The translations under genes and the position numbers were made by a program. This document shows positions 26,606-35,057 of a stretch of DNA of 64,000 nucleotides, piece by piece. The stretch is from Arthrobacter sp. MN05-02 (GTDB lineage Bacteria > Actinomycetota > Actinomycetes > Actinomycetales > Micrococcaceae). The stretch covers positions 2,852,001-2,916,000 of the forward strand of contig AP018697.1 in NCBI GenBank assembly GCA_004001285.1. Direction: 5' to 3'. The stretch's first letter is position 1. Each line of letters opens with the position of its first letter. The notes below the pieces were generated by a model that saw nothing but the letters and a program-made list of their open reading frames with translations, was not told the DNA's origin and did not search any database.

Positions 26606-27516
26606 CCTTTGACTGCTCCTTGCATGATTCCTGAAACGAGTTGACGTCCCGCCACGGCGAAGAGGAGCAGCAGCGGGATGGTGGAGAGCACGGCTCCGGC
26701 GAGCACGATCGAGTAGTCGACGAAATGCGCGGCCTGGAGCAGCTGCAGCGCCACCGGGAGGGTGGGGTTGGACGGGTCCAGCACGATGAACGGCCAGAAG
26801 AAGTTCGTCCAGGTGGCGACGAACGTGAACAGCGCGAGCATCGCCGCAGCCGGTCGGGCTGCGGGGAGACCAACGTACCAAAAGGCCTTGATCATGGAGG
26901 CGCCGTCGATCCGGACGGCCTCGATGAGCTCGTCCGGCAGGGCGTCCCGCAGGTACTGGGTCATCCAGAAGACCCCGAACGCGGTCACGATGCCGGGCAC
27001 GATGACGGCCCAGAGGGAGCCGGTCCAGCCGAGCTTCGCCATCACGATGAACAGCGGCACCACGCCGAGCTGGGTCGGCACTGCCATCGTGGCGATCACG
27101 AACACCAGCAGGCCCTTGCTGCCCCGGAAGCGGAGCTTGGCGAAGGCGAAGCCGGCGAGGGTGGAGAACAGCACCACGGACGCCGCCGTGACGGTGGAGA
27201 CGATGATGCTGTTGCCGAGCGCCTTCCAGAACGGGATGCTGTCCAGGACCGATGCGGCGTTGGCCAGGAAGTTGCCGCCCGGGATCATCGGCACGCCCTT
27301 GCTGATGACGGAGCTGTCGTGGCTGCCCACCAGGAAGGACCACCAGAGCGGGAACACCGAGCCGAGGAGAACCGCGCCGAGGAATCCGTAGGTGAGGAAC
27401 CCGGGACGGCGCATGGTTCCGCCGGGGGCGCCCCGACGTCGCGCACCGAGACCCCGCTGGGCAGCGCGGGCCGCGCCCTTTCCTGCGGTCTGCTCGATCA
27501 TGGGGATGGAGCTCAT
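26602..27516 (-). CDS. cebG: Cellobiose ABC transporter permease CebG
   Basis: A 304-residue inner-membrane permease of the carbohydrate-uptake-1 family with six predicted membrane helices. The EAA loop reads DELIEAVRIDGASMIKAFWYVGLP, which contacts the ATPase. An N-terminal Arg/Gly-rich cytosolic tail of about 35 residues precedes the first helix. No ATPase is encoded here; as in Streptomyces ceb, a shared MsiK-type ATPase is expected elsewhere. It overlaps cebF by four bases. Confidence 0.9.
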   Translation of the reverse strand: MSSIPMIEQTAGKGAARAAQRGLGARRRGAPGGTMRRPGFLTYGFLGAVLLGSVFPLWWSFLVGSHDSSVISKGVPMIPGGNFLANAASVLDSIPFWKALGNSIIVSTVTAASVVLFSTLAGFAFAKLRFRGSKGLLVFVIATMAVPTQLGVVPLFIVMAKLGWTGSLWAVIVPGIVTAFGVFWMTQYLRDALPDELIEAVRIDGASMIKAFWYVGLPAARPAAAMLALFTFVATWTNFFWPFIVLDPSNPTLPVALQLLQAAHFVDYSIVLAGAVLSTIPLLLLFAVAGRQLVSGIMQGAVKG

Positions 27517-28502
27517 CGTCGGCCTCCCTGGTTCGCGATGCGGCGGGTGATGAGGAAGTTGGCCATCGCGATCACGACGATGATCAGGAACAGGAGCCAG
27601 GCGACCGCCGAGGCCCTGCCGAAGTTGCGCTGGCCCCAGCCGAGCTCCCAGATGTACATGGTCAGCGTCTGCCATTGCCGATCCGCTCCGCCGAGTCCTG
27701 CCTGGTCGAAGACCCTGGCCTCGTCGAAGATCTGCAGTCCGCCGATGGTGGCGGTGATGACCACGAAGATGATCGTCGGGCGCAGCATCGGCACGGTGAC
27801 GGAGAAGAACTGCCGGAGGCGTCCGGCACCGTCGATGGTCGCCGCTTCGTAGACGTCCCGGGGGATGGCCTGCATGGCCGCGAGGAAGATCAGCGCGTTG
27901 TAGCCGGTCCAGCGGAAGTTCACCATGGTCGCGATCGCCGCGTGGCTGGCGAGTGAATCGGAGTGCCAGCGGACCGGGTCCAGCCCTATCCCCGTCAACA
28001 GTTCGTTGAACAGGCCTGCCTGGTCAGCGAAGAGGTTGTTGAAGATCAACCCGACGGCCACGGGGGCCACCACGAAGGGGACGAGGACGCCCATCCGCCA
28101 GAACGTCCTGGCCCGCAGGTTGGCGTCGAGCACCGCGGCGATGGCGATGGCGAGGACGACCTGCGGGACGGACGAGAGGAGGAAGATGCTGAACGTATTG
28201 CCTACCGCGTTCCAGAAGAACGGCTGCGCGAGCACGAACTCGTAGTTCTCCAGCGCCGTGAACTCGCCCTGGCCCCCGATGAGGTTCCAGCTGTGGAGCG
28301 AGACCCATGCCGTGTAGAGCAGGGGGAACAGGCCCGTGATGGCGAAGAGCAGGAAGAACGGTGAGATGTAGAGATACGGAGACAGCTTGACGTCCCACTT
28401 CGACACCTTCTGGGAGAAGGCCAGCCGCTTCACGCTCGTGTCGCGTGAGGTCCGCCGATTCGTGTTGGGAGGTGGGGATTGGACCCGGTCCGTGACGGCC
28501 AT
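27513..28502 (-). CDS. cebF: Cellobiose ABC transporter permease CebF
   Basis: A 329-residue permease partner of CebG (MalF type). Six membrane helices follow a basic N-terminal tail, and the EAA loop is DVYEAATIDGAGRLRQFFSVTVPML. It follows cebE by three bases. Substrate assignment rests on operon context and the CebR boxes, not on the permease itself. Confidence 0.9.
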   Translation of the reverse strand: MAVTDRVQSPPPNTNRRTSRDTSVKRLAFSQKVSKWDVKLSPYLYISPFFLLFAITGLFPLLYTAWVSLHSWNLIGGQGEFTALENYEFVLAQPFFWNAVGNTFSIFLLSSVPQVVLAIAIAAVLDANLRARTFWRMGVLVPFVVAPVAVGLIFNNLFADQAGLFNELLTGIGLDPVRWHSDSLASHAAIATMVNFRWTGYNALIFLAAMQAIPRDVYEAATIDGAGRLRQFFSVTVPMLRPTIIFVVITATIGGLQIFDEARVFDQAGLGGADRQWQTLTMYIWELGWGQRNFGRASAVAWLLFLIIVVIAMANFLITRRIANQGGRR

Positions 28503-28505
28503 CGG

Positions 28506-29798
28506 CTACAGAGCGCCCACAGCGGTGGTGAACTTCTCCCAGGAGGAGGCGGGGTCATCGGTCTCGTCGACGTCGACACGGGTCAGGGCCTGCTGCATCG
28601 CATCGTTGATCGCGAAGTACTTGGGGCCCTTGAACGGCGTGACCTCGACGGCGGTGGCTCGGTTGGCGAGGATCTGCCCGGTCGGTGCGTCGTTGAAGAA
28701 CGGATCGACCTGTCCCTGCAGTTCCTCGCTCTCGAGCGCCTCGACCTGGCTGGGGAACGTGCCCTTCGACTCGAAGGCCTTGATCTGCTGCTCCGGGGCG
28801 GTCAGCCACTCGGCGAGCTTCTTGGCCTCGGCCTGGTTCTCGCCCTGGGTGGGGACGGTCAGGTAGGAGCCGCCCCAGTTGCCACCGCCGCCGGGGAAGA
28901 CATCGGCGATGTCCCAGCCCTCGACGCCTTCGGCGTTGCCCTCGATGACGCCGAGCATCCAGCCCGGGCAGAGCTTCGTGGCGAACGCGTCGGACTGGAA
29001 GCTCGCCACCCAGTCGTCCTCCCACTGCGTGAGGTGCGCGGAGAGCCCGTCCGTGACCGACGCCTGCAGGACCTGCTCGTAGATGTCCTTTACCTCGGGG
29101 TTCTCGGTGGCGATCACGGTGCCGTCATTGTCCTCGTAGGCATTCTGGACCTGGTTGATCATGCCCTGGTAGGTGGCTCCGGCGGAGTCGAACCACGCCA
29201 CGCCGTCGCTGGCCGCGACGAAATCCTTGCCGGCGTCGAAGTAGTCCTGCCAGGAGCCGTCGAGCAACGCCGCGACGGACTCGCGGTCGCTGGGCAGCCC
29301 GGCCTTCTCGAACAGGTCTGCCCGGTAGCACACGCCCTGGGGGCCGGCGTCGGTGCCGTAACCGATGAGCTGTCCGTCCTTCGTGGTGGCGGCCTCGGTC
29401 TTCCAGTCGAGCCAGCGGCCCTCGACGGCCGGGTCGCTGAGGTCGGCGAACTGGTCGGGGAACTCGAGCAGCTCGGGCAGCCAGTCGACCTCGATGCCTT
29501 CGATGTCGGACAGTCCGGAACCCGCGGCCAGGCGGGTGGTGAGGTTGTCGCGGGCCTCGTTGGAGGTGGCGGCCTTCTTGTGATTGATCGTGACGTTCGG
29601 GTTGAGCTGCTCGTACTCCTCGAAGAGCTCCTCGTAGCCGAACTCGTTGAACGTCCCGACGGAGAGGGTGACGTCTTCCGTGCCGGTCTCGCCCTCGACT
29701 CCGGCGTTGTCCGACCCCCCGGATCCACAGGCGGTGAGGGCCAGGGCGAGGCATGCCGCCGTGGCCGAAAGTGCGGTGATACGTGCTCTGCTGTGCAC
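28506..29798 (-). CDS. cebE: Cellobiose-binding lipoprotein CebE
   Basis: A 430-residue extracellular solute-binding protein (family 1). The signal peptide ends in the lipobox LALTAC, so it is anchored to the outer face of the membrane. The mature protein has the two-lobe layout with many Trp and Asp residues suited to oligosaccharide binding (VAWFDSAGATYQGMI, GGGNWGGSYLTVPT). The GTG at 29798 was chosen for AAGGAG six bases upstream; the longer open frame runs into the structured leader. It is the first gene of the ceb operon. Confidence 0.92.
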   Translation of the reverse strand: MHSRARITALSATAACLALALTACGSGGSDNAGVEGETGTEDVTLSVGTFNEFGYEELFEEYEQLNPNVTINHKKAATSNEARDNLTTRLAAGSGLSDIEGIEVDWLPELLEFPDQFADLSDPAVEGRWLDWKTEAATTKDGQLIGYGTDAGPQGVCYRADLFEKAGLPSDRESVAALLDGSWQDYFDAGKDFVAASDGVAWFDSAGATYQGMINQVQNAYEDNDGTVIATENPEVKDIYEQVLQASVTDGLSAHLTQWEDDWVASFQSDAFATKLCPGWMLGVIEGNAEGVEGWDIADVFPGGGGNWGGSYLTVPTQGENQAEAKKLAEWLTAPEQQIKAFESKGTFPSQVEALESEELQGQVDPFFNDAPTGQILANRATAVEVTPFKGPKYFAINDAMQQALTRVDVDETDDPASSWEKFTTAVGAL

Positions 29799-30021
29799 GG
29801 TTGACTCCTTTGTCAGCTTGATTCCGCCGCCGGTTGCAGCGGAGTCGGGGTGAACGTCCCCGGCGGACGCAGCGTCCGGACAGGGTTCGGGCCGGGGCCG
29901 AACCCTGTCGGCCCGTTCCGGTGGACTAGCGGCGGCGGGTTGCGGGAGCACCCGGAGCCCGCCGCCGACGCGGAAATGGTGATGTCGGCGGGACCGCCGT
30001 CCTCCGGCAGATCAGTTCCGG
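29799..30021 (-). other. Long structured leader of the ceb operon
   Basis: About 240 nt separate the predicted transcription start (near 30043) from the cebE GTG. No gene is convincing here on either strand. Two strong foldbacks are present: an 11-bp perfect stem at 29880-29890/29898-29908 (ACAGGGTTCGG with CCGAACCCTGT), and a GC stem at 29931-29939/29958-29966. No U-tract follows either one on the minus strand, so a classical terminator is not evident. Roles in mRNA stability or attenuation are possible. Confidence 0.5.
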
Positions 30022-30037
30022 TGGGAGCGCTCTCACG
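30022..30037. promoter_or_regulatory. CebR operator, downstream site
   Basis: GTGGGAGCGCTCTCAC differs from the CebR consensus TGGGAGCGCTCCCA by one position in the core. It lies just downstream of the predicted start of transcription, where bound repressor would block elongation or open-complex formation. Confidence 0.8.
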
Positions 30038-30049
30038 ACGTGCCACCCA

Positions 30050-30078
30050 TCCTGACTGTGACGTAGGGCACTGTCAAG
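30050..30078 (-). promoter_or_regulatory. cebE promoter
   Basis: On the minus strand a perfect -35, TTGACA (30073-30078), and CAGGAT (30050-30055) are 17 bp apart. The promoter is framed by the two CebR boxes. Confidence 0.65.
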
Positions 30079-30094
30079 TGGGAGCGCTTCCACG
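30079..30094. promoter_or_regulatory. CebR operator, upstream site
   Basis: GTGGGAGCGCTTCCAC directly abuts the -35 of the cebE promoter. Its centre is 57 bp from the centre of the downstream box, so repression by looping or by double occupancy is plausible. Confidence 0.8.
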
Positions 30095-30249
30095 GGCGGT
30101 GGGCAGGAGAAGGATTCATCATCGCCGCAGGTCAGGCCGTGATTGCGGCGCCGGACGTGTCCGTATTGTTATGACGCGGGGTGCCGGGGGCCGCTCCGCC
30201 GCTAGAGTTGCGCTCACCCCGGTACCCGACCACGAGGAGTTCACAGGCG

Positions 30250-30681
30250 ATGAGCCAGGAGTCTTGGCCCCCATGGACCATCACGCTCGGCGAGCTCGAC
30301 GAGAAGATGGGCGTCGCGATCGTGGAGCAGTCGGCAGAACGCGTCGTCGCGACGATGCCGGTGGAGGGCAACCGCCAGTCCTTCGGCCTCCTTCACGGAG
30401 GGGCGTCGCTCGCGGTCGGGGAGGCCGTGGGCTCCTGGGCGGCCGTCATCCATGCCTCCACCCTCGGGAAGACCGCCGTGGGGGTGGACGTCTCCGCCAC
30501 GCACCACCGCGGCGCCCGCGAGGGGACGGTGACGATCACCGCCACGCCGATCCACCTGGGCCGCACCCTGACCACGCACGAGGTACTGCTGACCAACGAT
30601 GCCGGGCAGCGGCTCTGCACCCTCCGCATCACCAATCTGCTCCTCGACAAGCCGCATTCCGCGAGTACCGTTGGTCCATGA
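30250..30681 (+). CDS. Hotdog thioesterase, candidate DHNA-CoA thioesterase
   Basis: A 143-residue 4-hydroxybenzoyl-CoA-thioesterase/PaaI-type hotdog protein. RQSFGLLHGGASLAVGEAVGS carries the active-site His49-Gly-Gly and Glu58 in the pattern of E. coli YdiI/MenI. The men genes menB, menE and menA lie about 1.2 kb downstream in the same orientation, and menB makes DHNA-CoA, so hydrolysis of that thioester is a good guess. PaaI (phenylacetyl-CoA thioesterase) is the alternative, given the paa operons 8 kb away. Its stop overlaps the next ATG (ATGA). Confidence 0.75.
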   Translation: MSQESWPPWTITLGELDEKMGVAIVEQSAERVVATMPVEGNRQSFGLLHGGASLAVGEAVGSWAAVIHASTLGKTAVGVDVSATHHRGAREGTVTITATPIHLGRTLTTHEVLLTNDAGQRLCTLRITNLLLDKPHSASTVGP

Positions 30682-31544
30682 CTTCCGCGACGCGTGCCCG
30701 CAGGACCCGTTCCACCAGATTCCTCACCCTCGCCCTCGCGGCTTCCGCGGCGCTGGTCGGCGGGGCCGCCGGCCCCGCCGCAGCCGCACCGAAACCACCC
30801 CTGTCCTACGTGGCCCTCGGTGACTCCTACGCGTCGGGATTCGGCGCCGGTTCGTACGTCAACGCCTGTGGCCAGTCACCCCTCGGGCTGCCCGGGATCC
30901 TCGACGGGAAGAAGCAGGTCGACCTGGTCGCCGACGCCACCTGCGCCGGCGCGAAGGTCGCCACGGAACCGGCCGGCGCCGTCGACCTCCCCGAGCAGGT
31001 GGCGGGTGCGATCGCCGCCCGGGCACTGTCCGCGGACACCGACCTCGTGACCATCTCGGCAGGAGGCAACGACGCAGGCTTCGCGGAGGTGGCAGGGGTG
31101 TGCGCGACGCAGTCCCCCGCGGTCTGCGCCCAGTTCATCGCGGCCAAGAACGCGGCCGCGCTCCCCGTGCTCGAGAGCAATCTCGACGCCCTCTACGACT
31201 CGATCGACTCGGCGGCCCCGAATGCCACGGTGGTCGTTACCGGCTACCCCCACCTGTTCTCCCCCGAGTTCGGGACTCCGGTCATCCCGATCGCCTCGCA
31301 GACCGCGTTCAACGCGGGCACCGACGCCCTCAATGCCGTGATCCGCACCCAGGCCGAGACGCACGGCTTCACGTTCGTCGACCTGGTGCCGAAGTTCGAG
31401 GGCCACGGGCTCGGCTCCACGGACCCCTGGATCACGTTCCGGGCAGGAGCCTCCGACAACCTCCACCCCACCGCGGAGGGCTACAAGTCCGGGTACTATC
31501 CCGCCGTGCGCAGTGCCGTGAACCTCTCCCGACTGCAGCGCTAG
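30678..31544 (+). CDS. Secreted SGNH/GDSL hydrolase (lipase/esterase)
   Basis: A 288-residue secreted esterase of the Streptomyces-type SGNH family. A twin-arginine-like or Sec signal peptide occupies residues 1-37 (RRTRSTRFLTLALAASAALVG...AAAA). Block I is VALGDSYASG with Ser50, block III contains TISAGGNDAGF, and block V is DNLHPTAEGY. Three Cys pairs (ACGQ, ATCAG, VCATQ...VCAQ) are consistent with extracellular disulfides. It overlaps the thioesterase by four bases but is unlikely to share its pathway. Confidence 0.88.
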   Translation: MTSATRARRTRSTRFLTLALAASAALVGGAAGPAAAAPKPPLSYVALGDSYASGFGAGSYVNACGQSPLGLPGILDGKKQVDLVADATCAGAKVATEPAGAVDLPEQVAGAIAARALSADTDLVTISAGGNDAGFAEVAGVCATQSPAVCAQFIAAKNAAALPVLESNLDALYDSIDSAAPNATVVVTGYPHLFSPEFGTPVIPIASQTAFNAGTDALNAVIRTQAETHGFTFVDLVPKFEGHGLGSTDPWITFRAGASDNLHPTAEGYKSGYYPAVRSAVNLSRLQR

Positions 31545-31560
31545 GGCCCCCGTCCGCCCG

Positions 31561-31851
31561 GGCTTCGCCCGCGCGACGGACGTCATCGTCCACGACGGCA
31601 GGCAGGTCCGAAAGGACGGAAAGGCCATCGACCGGGCCGGCCGCGAGCGCATCCTGTTCCAGCCGGTCCCCGAGCCCGAGGTCGCCAGGAACAGGGTGCA
31701 CCCGGACCTCGACCTCGGTGGCGCCGACCGGGACGAGCAGCGGGCCCGGCCCGGGGCGCGGGGGCCCGGTACCTGGCGCAGCAATCGCAGTCGCCGCACG
31801 CCTGGTACGTCATGCGCGACCCCGAGGACAACGGGTTCCGTATCGCCCGAC
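31561..31851 (+). pseudogene. Remnant of a VOC (glyoxalase-like) gene
   Basis: No intact gene lies between the hydrolase stop and menB. The bases encode GRERILFQPVPEPEVARNRV then DLDLGGADRDEQRA in one frame, and SPHAWYVMRDPEDNGFRIA in another. Together they match the second half of the small actinobacterial VOC/glyoxalase_6 proteins. The first 40 or so residues and any start codon are missing. The frame breaks near 31762-31772. This is a truncated, decayed copy. Confidence 0.6.
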
Positions 31852-31899
31852 GCCCCCGTGCGAGGCCGGGGACGGGACGGGCCCGCGACGTTCCGCCGC

Positions 31900-31905
31900 T
31901 AGACT
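31900..31905 (+). promoter_or_regulatory. -10 element of menB (leaderless)
   Basis: TAGACT is followed by exactly 6 nt and then the GTG of menB, leaving no room for a ribosome site. This places transcription start at or next to the start codon. Confidence 0.55.
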
Positions 31906-31911
31906 CGACGG

Positions 31912-32865
31912 GTGACTTCAGAGCTGCCCGCCAAGGTATCCGACATCTTCGACCCGACCCGCTGGCGGGTCGTGGCGGGTTTCGAGGACTTCGCGGACAT
32001 GACGTACCACCGCCAGGTGGAGCGCGACGCCGACGGCGCGGTGGTGCGCGACCTCCCGACCGTGCGCATCGCCTTCGACCGTCCCGAGGTCCGCAACGCG
32101 TTCCGCCCGGGCACCGTCGACGAGCTGTACCGCGCCCTCGACCACGCCCGCATGACGCCCGACGTCGCGACCGTGCTGCTCACCGGCAACGGTCCCAGCC
32201 CCCGCGACGGCGGCCACTCCTTCTGCTCGGGAGGCGACCAGCGCATCCGGGGCCGGGACGGATACCGGTACGCGCAAGGCGAGACCGGGGAGACGATCGA
32301 CCCCGCCCGTGCAGGGCGTCTCCACATCCTCGAGGTGCAACGGCTCATCCGGACCATGCCCAAGGTCGTCGTCGCCGTCGTCAACGGCTGGGCGGCGGGT
32401 GGTGGCCACAGCCTGCACGTCGTGGCGGACCTGACCATCGCCTCGGCGCAGCACGGCCGGTTCAAGCAGACCGATGCGACCGTGGGCAGCTTCGACGCGG
32501 GATACGGGTCGGCCCTCCTGGCCCGGCAGATCGGCCAGAAGAGGGCACGTGAGATCTTCTTCCTGGCGCGCGAGTATTCCGCGCAGGACATGGTGGAGAT
32601 GGGCGCGGTCAACGAGGCCGTGGACCACGCGGAACTCGAGGCGACGGCACTGGCCTACGCGGCGGACATCGCCCGGCAGAGCCCGCAGGCGATCCGCATG
32701 CTGAAGTTCGCCTTCAATCTCGCCGACGACGGCCTCGCCGGCCAGCAGGTCTTCGCCGGCGAGGCGACGCGTCTGGCCTACATGACCGACGAGGCGGTGG
32801 AGGGCAGGGATGCCTTCCTCGAGAAGCGTGCGCCGGACTGGTCCTCGTTCCCCTACTACTTCTAG
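31912..32865 (+). CDS. menB: 1,4-dihydroxy-2-naphthoyl-CoA synthase MenB
   Basis: A 317-residue crotonase-fold enzyme that closes the naphthoquinone ring of o-succinylbenzoyl-CoA. HSFCSGGDQRIRGRDGYRY, VNGWAAGGGHSLHVVADLTI and QTDATVGSFDAGYGSA are the MenB signatures. The C-terminal tail RAPDWSSFPYYF, which completes the neighbouring active site, is intact. It starts at GTG 31912, probably on a leaderless mRNA. menE follows after 7 bp. Confidence 0.95.
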   Translation: MTSELPAKVSDIFDPTRWRVVAGFEDFADMTYHRQVERDADGAVVRDLPTVRIAFDRPEVRNAFRPGTVDELYRALDHARMTPDVATVLLTGNGPSPRDGGHSFCSGGDQRIRGRDGYRYAQGETGETIDPARAGRLHILEVQRLIRTMPKVVVAVVNGWAAGGGHSLHVVADLTIASAQHGRFKQTDATVGSFDAGYGSALLARQIGQKRAREIFFLAREYSAQDMVEMGAVNEAVDHAELEATALAYAADIARQSPQAIRMLKFAFNLADDGLAGQQVFAGEATRLAYMTDEAVEGRDAFLEKRAPDWSSFPYYF

Positions 32866-32872
32866 GAGCCAC

Positions 32873-34003
32873 GTGGAACTCCTTCCCGTGCACACCCCCG
32901 AAGGCTTCGACCCGCTGGGACTGCTGAAACCCCTCGCCGCAGCCCTCTCGGGCGAGGGACCCGCCGTCGCGCCCCACGTACTGCCGGACCAGGTCTTCGA
33001 CGGCACCCTGCCGAACGACGAGATCGCTGCCGTCATCAGCACGTCGGGATCGACGGGGACACCGAAGCAGACGATGCTCAGCGTCGACGCGCTCGCTGCC
33101 TCCGCGATGGGCACCGCGTTCGCGTTGAAGGCCGAGGGTCAGTGGCTGCTCACCCTGCCCGTGCACTACGTGGCCGGTTTCCAGGTCCTCGTCCGCTCGC
33201 TGTACGCGGGCACCCAGCCCTGGGTCATGGACACCTCCGCCGGCTTCACCCCCGAGGCCTTCAAGGACGCGGCTGCCGAGCTGACGGACCGCGTCCGGTT
33301 CACCTCGCTGGTCCCCACGCAGCTCCACCGCCTGCTGGCCGACCCGTCACCGGAGACCCTGAGGCTCCTGCGGCGCTTCGACGCCATCCTGCTCGGCGGG
33401 GCGCCCGCCGGGGCCTCCCTGCGTTCCCTCGCGCGCAGCCACGACCTGAAGGTCGTCGAGACCTACGGCATGAGCGAGACCTGCGGCGGCTGTGTCTACG
33501 ACGGGACCCCGCTCGACGGCGTCGAACTCCGCTCCGTGGACGGACGTCTCCGCATCGGCGGGGCGGTCCTGGCCGACGGCTACCTCGATGCGCCCGCCCT
33601 CACCGAGGAGAAGTTCGTGTTCAACTCGGGGCGGCGCTGGTTCGTCACCGACGACGCCGGGGACGTGGCACTCGACGGTACCGTCACCGTGCACGGACGG
33701 CTCGACGACGTCATCATCACGGGTGGGCTGAAGGTCTCCGCCACGAAGGTGTCGGACGTCATCCAGGCCCTCCCCGGCGTCGAGCAGGCCATCGTGCTCG
33801 GCATCCGCAACGACGAATGGGGCGCTGCCGTCGCGGCGGCGATCGTGGGCGACGTCGACGCCGAGGTGATCCGCCAGGCGGTCCACGTCGAACTCGGGGC
33901 GCACGCCGTCCCCAAGTCCATCGTCACGCTCGACGCCTTCCCCCTGCTTCCCGGCGGCAAGCCGGACCGCCGAACCGTCCGCTCGCTCCTCGAACGCGCC
34001 TGA
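32873..34003 (+). CDS. menE: o-Succinylbenzoate-CoA ligase MenE
   Basis: A 376-residue adenylate-forming ligase that activates o-succinylbenzoate. The P-loop-like motif is ISTSGSTGTPK. VVETYGMSETCGGCVYDGTPL is the adenylate-binding motif, VTDDAGDV and HGRLDDVIITGGLKVS form the hinge, and the catalytic Lys is in PGGKPDRR. It is shorter than most ligases, as usual for actinobacterial MenE. The GTG at 32873 follows AGGAG by 5 nt. Confidence 0.93.
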   Translation: MELLPVHTPEGFDPLGLLKPLAAALSGEGPAVAPHVLPDQVFDGTLPNDEIAAVISTSGSTGTPKQTMLSVDALAASAMGTAFALKAEGQWLLTLPVHYVAGFQVLVRSLYAGTQPWVMDTSAGFTPEAFKDAAAELTDRVRFTSLVPTQLHRLLADPSPETLRLLRRFDAILLGGAPAGASLRSLARSHDLKVVETYGMSETCGGCVYDGTPLDGVELRSVDGRLRIGGAVLADGYLDAPALTEEKFVFNSGRRWFVTDDAGDVALDGTVTVHGRLDDVIITGGLKVSATKVSDVIQALPGVEQAIVLGIRNDEWGAAVAAAIVGDVDAEVIRQAVHVELGAHAVPKSIVTLDAFPLLPGGKPDRRTVRSLLERA

Positions 34004-34055
34004 GCGTCCGAGGACACCAGAAGCACCACCGACCCGACCAGAAGGAAATCCTCCC

Positions 34056-34940
34056 GTGGCGACTGCCGCTCAGTGGCTTGAAGGAGCCCGTCCCCGCACC
34101 TTCCCCATGGCTTTCGCACCGGTGATCATCGGCAGCGCGGCCGCGTTCGGCCTCGGATCCTTCAAGCCGCTCAACGCCGTGCTCGCCGCGATCGTGTCCG
34201 TGCTGCTGCAGGTGGGCGTGAACTACGCGAACGACTACTCCGACGGCATCCGCGGCACCGACGACGAGCGGGTGGGTCCGCTCCGCCTGACCGGGTCGGG
34301 AGCGGCCCAGCCCCGGCAGGTGAAGCACGCCGCCTTCGCGTGTTTCGGCCTGGCCATGCTGGCCGGGCTGGTGCTGGTGATCCTGGCCCAGGCCTGGATC
34401 CTCCTCCTGGTCGGGGTGGGCTGCATCGCGGCGGCCTGGGGTTACACGGGAGGGAAGAACCCCTACGGGTACCTCGGCCTGGGTGATCTGTTCGTCTTCG
34501 TCTTCTTCGGGCTGGTCGCGACCCTCGGCACCACCTTCACGCAGGCGGGCCAGCTCAGCACGGCCGCCTGGATCGGCGCAGTGAGTACCGGCCTGATCGC
34601 CATGGCGCTCCTGATGGCCAACAATGTGCGCGACATCCCGACGGACAGCGTGGTGGGCAAGAGGACCCTCGCGGTGCGGCTCGGTGATCCGGCCGCCCGC
34701 ATCAGCTATGTCATGATGCTCGCGGCAGCGGTCCTGCTGCCCCTGTTCCTCAGCTACGACTTCCCGTGGGTGCTGCTGGTGCTGCTGCTCGTCCCGGCCT
34801 GCCTCCAGCCGAGCTGGCTGATGCTCACGGGCAGGAAGCGCAGGAGCCTGATCCCGGTGCTGAAGCAGACGGGCCTGATCAACCTGGCGTTCAGCCTCCT
34901 CTTCACGGCGGGCATCGTCGTCACGACGGTCCTCGCCTAG
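34056..34940 (+). CDS. menA: DHNA polyprenyltransferase MenA
   Basis: A 294-residue UbiA-family membrane prenyltransferase that attaches the isoprenoid tail to DHNA. The Mg-binding motif NDYSDGIRGTDDERVGP is near residue 57, a second Asp-rich motif (NNVRDIPTDSVVGKRTLAV) near residue 190, and about eight membrane helices are visible. It starts at GTG 34056, 52 bp after menE, behind GAAGGAAA. It completes the menB-menE-menA set; menC, menD and menF are not in the window. Confidence 0.94.
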   Translation: MATAAQWLEGARPRTFPMAFAPVIIGSAAAFGLGSFKPLNAVLAAIVSVLLQVGVNYANDYSDGIRGTDDERVGPLRLTGSGAAQPRQVKHAAFACFGLAMLAGLVLVILAQAWILLLVGVGCIAAAWGYTGGKNPYGYLGLGDLFVFVFFGLVATLGTTFTQAGQLSTAAWIGAVSTGLIAMALLMANNVRDIPTDSVVGKRTLAVRLGDPAARISYVMMLAAAVLLPLFLSYDFPWVLLVLLLVPACLQPSWLMLTGRKRRSLIPVLKQTGLINLAFSLLFTAGIVVTTVLA

Positions 34941-34971
34941 GCGGAGCCGGCCGGGCTGCCGGCGCGGGAAG

Positions 34972-34986
34972 GCTGCCTTCGGCAGC
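34972..34986. terminator. Small hairpin between menA and the DUF4229 gene
   Basis: GCTGCC-TTC-GGCAGC lies 32 bp after the menA stop in the gap to the convergent DUF4229 gene. The stem is short and has no U-tract, so termination is only plausible. Confidence 0.3.
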
Positions 34987-35057
34987 GTGGACGTGCGCTG
35001 CGATCCCCTGAGGGGCGGCGCTGCCTGCGGCGTCGACCGGCGCCCTGAGGCGGCCTG

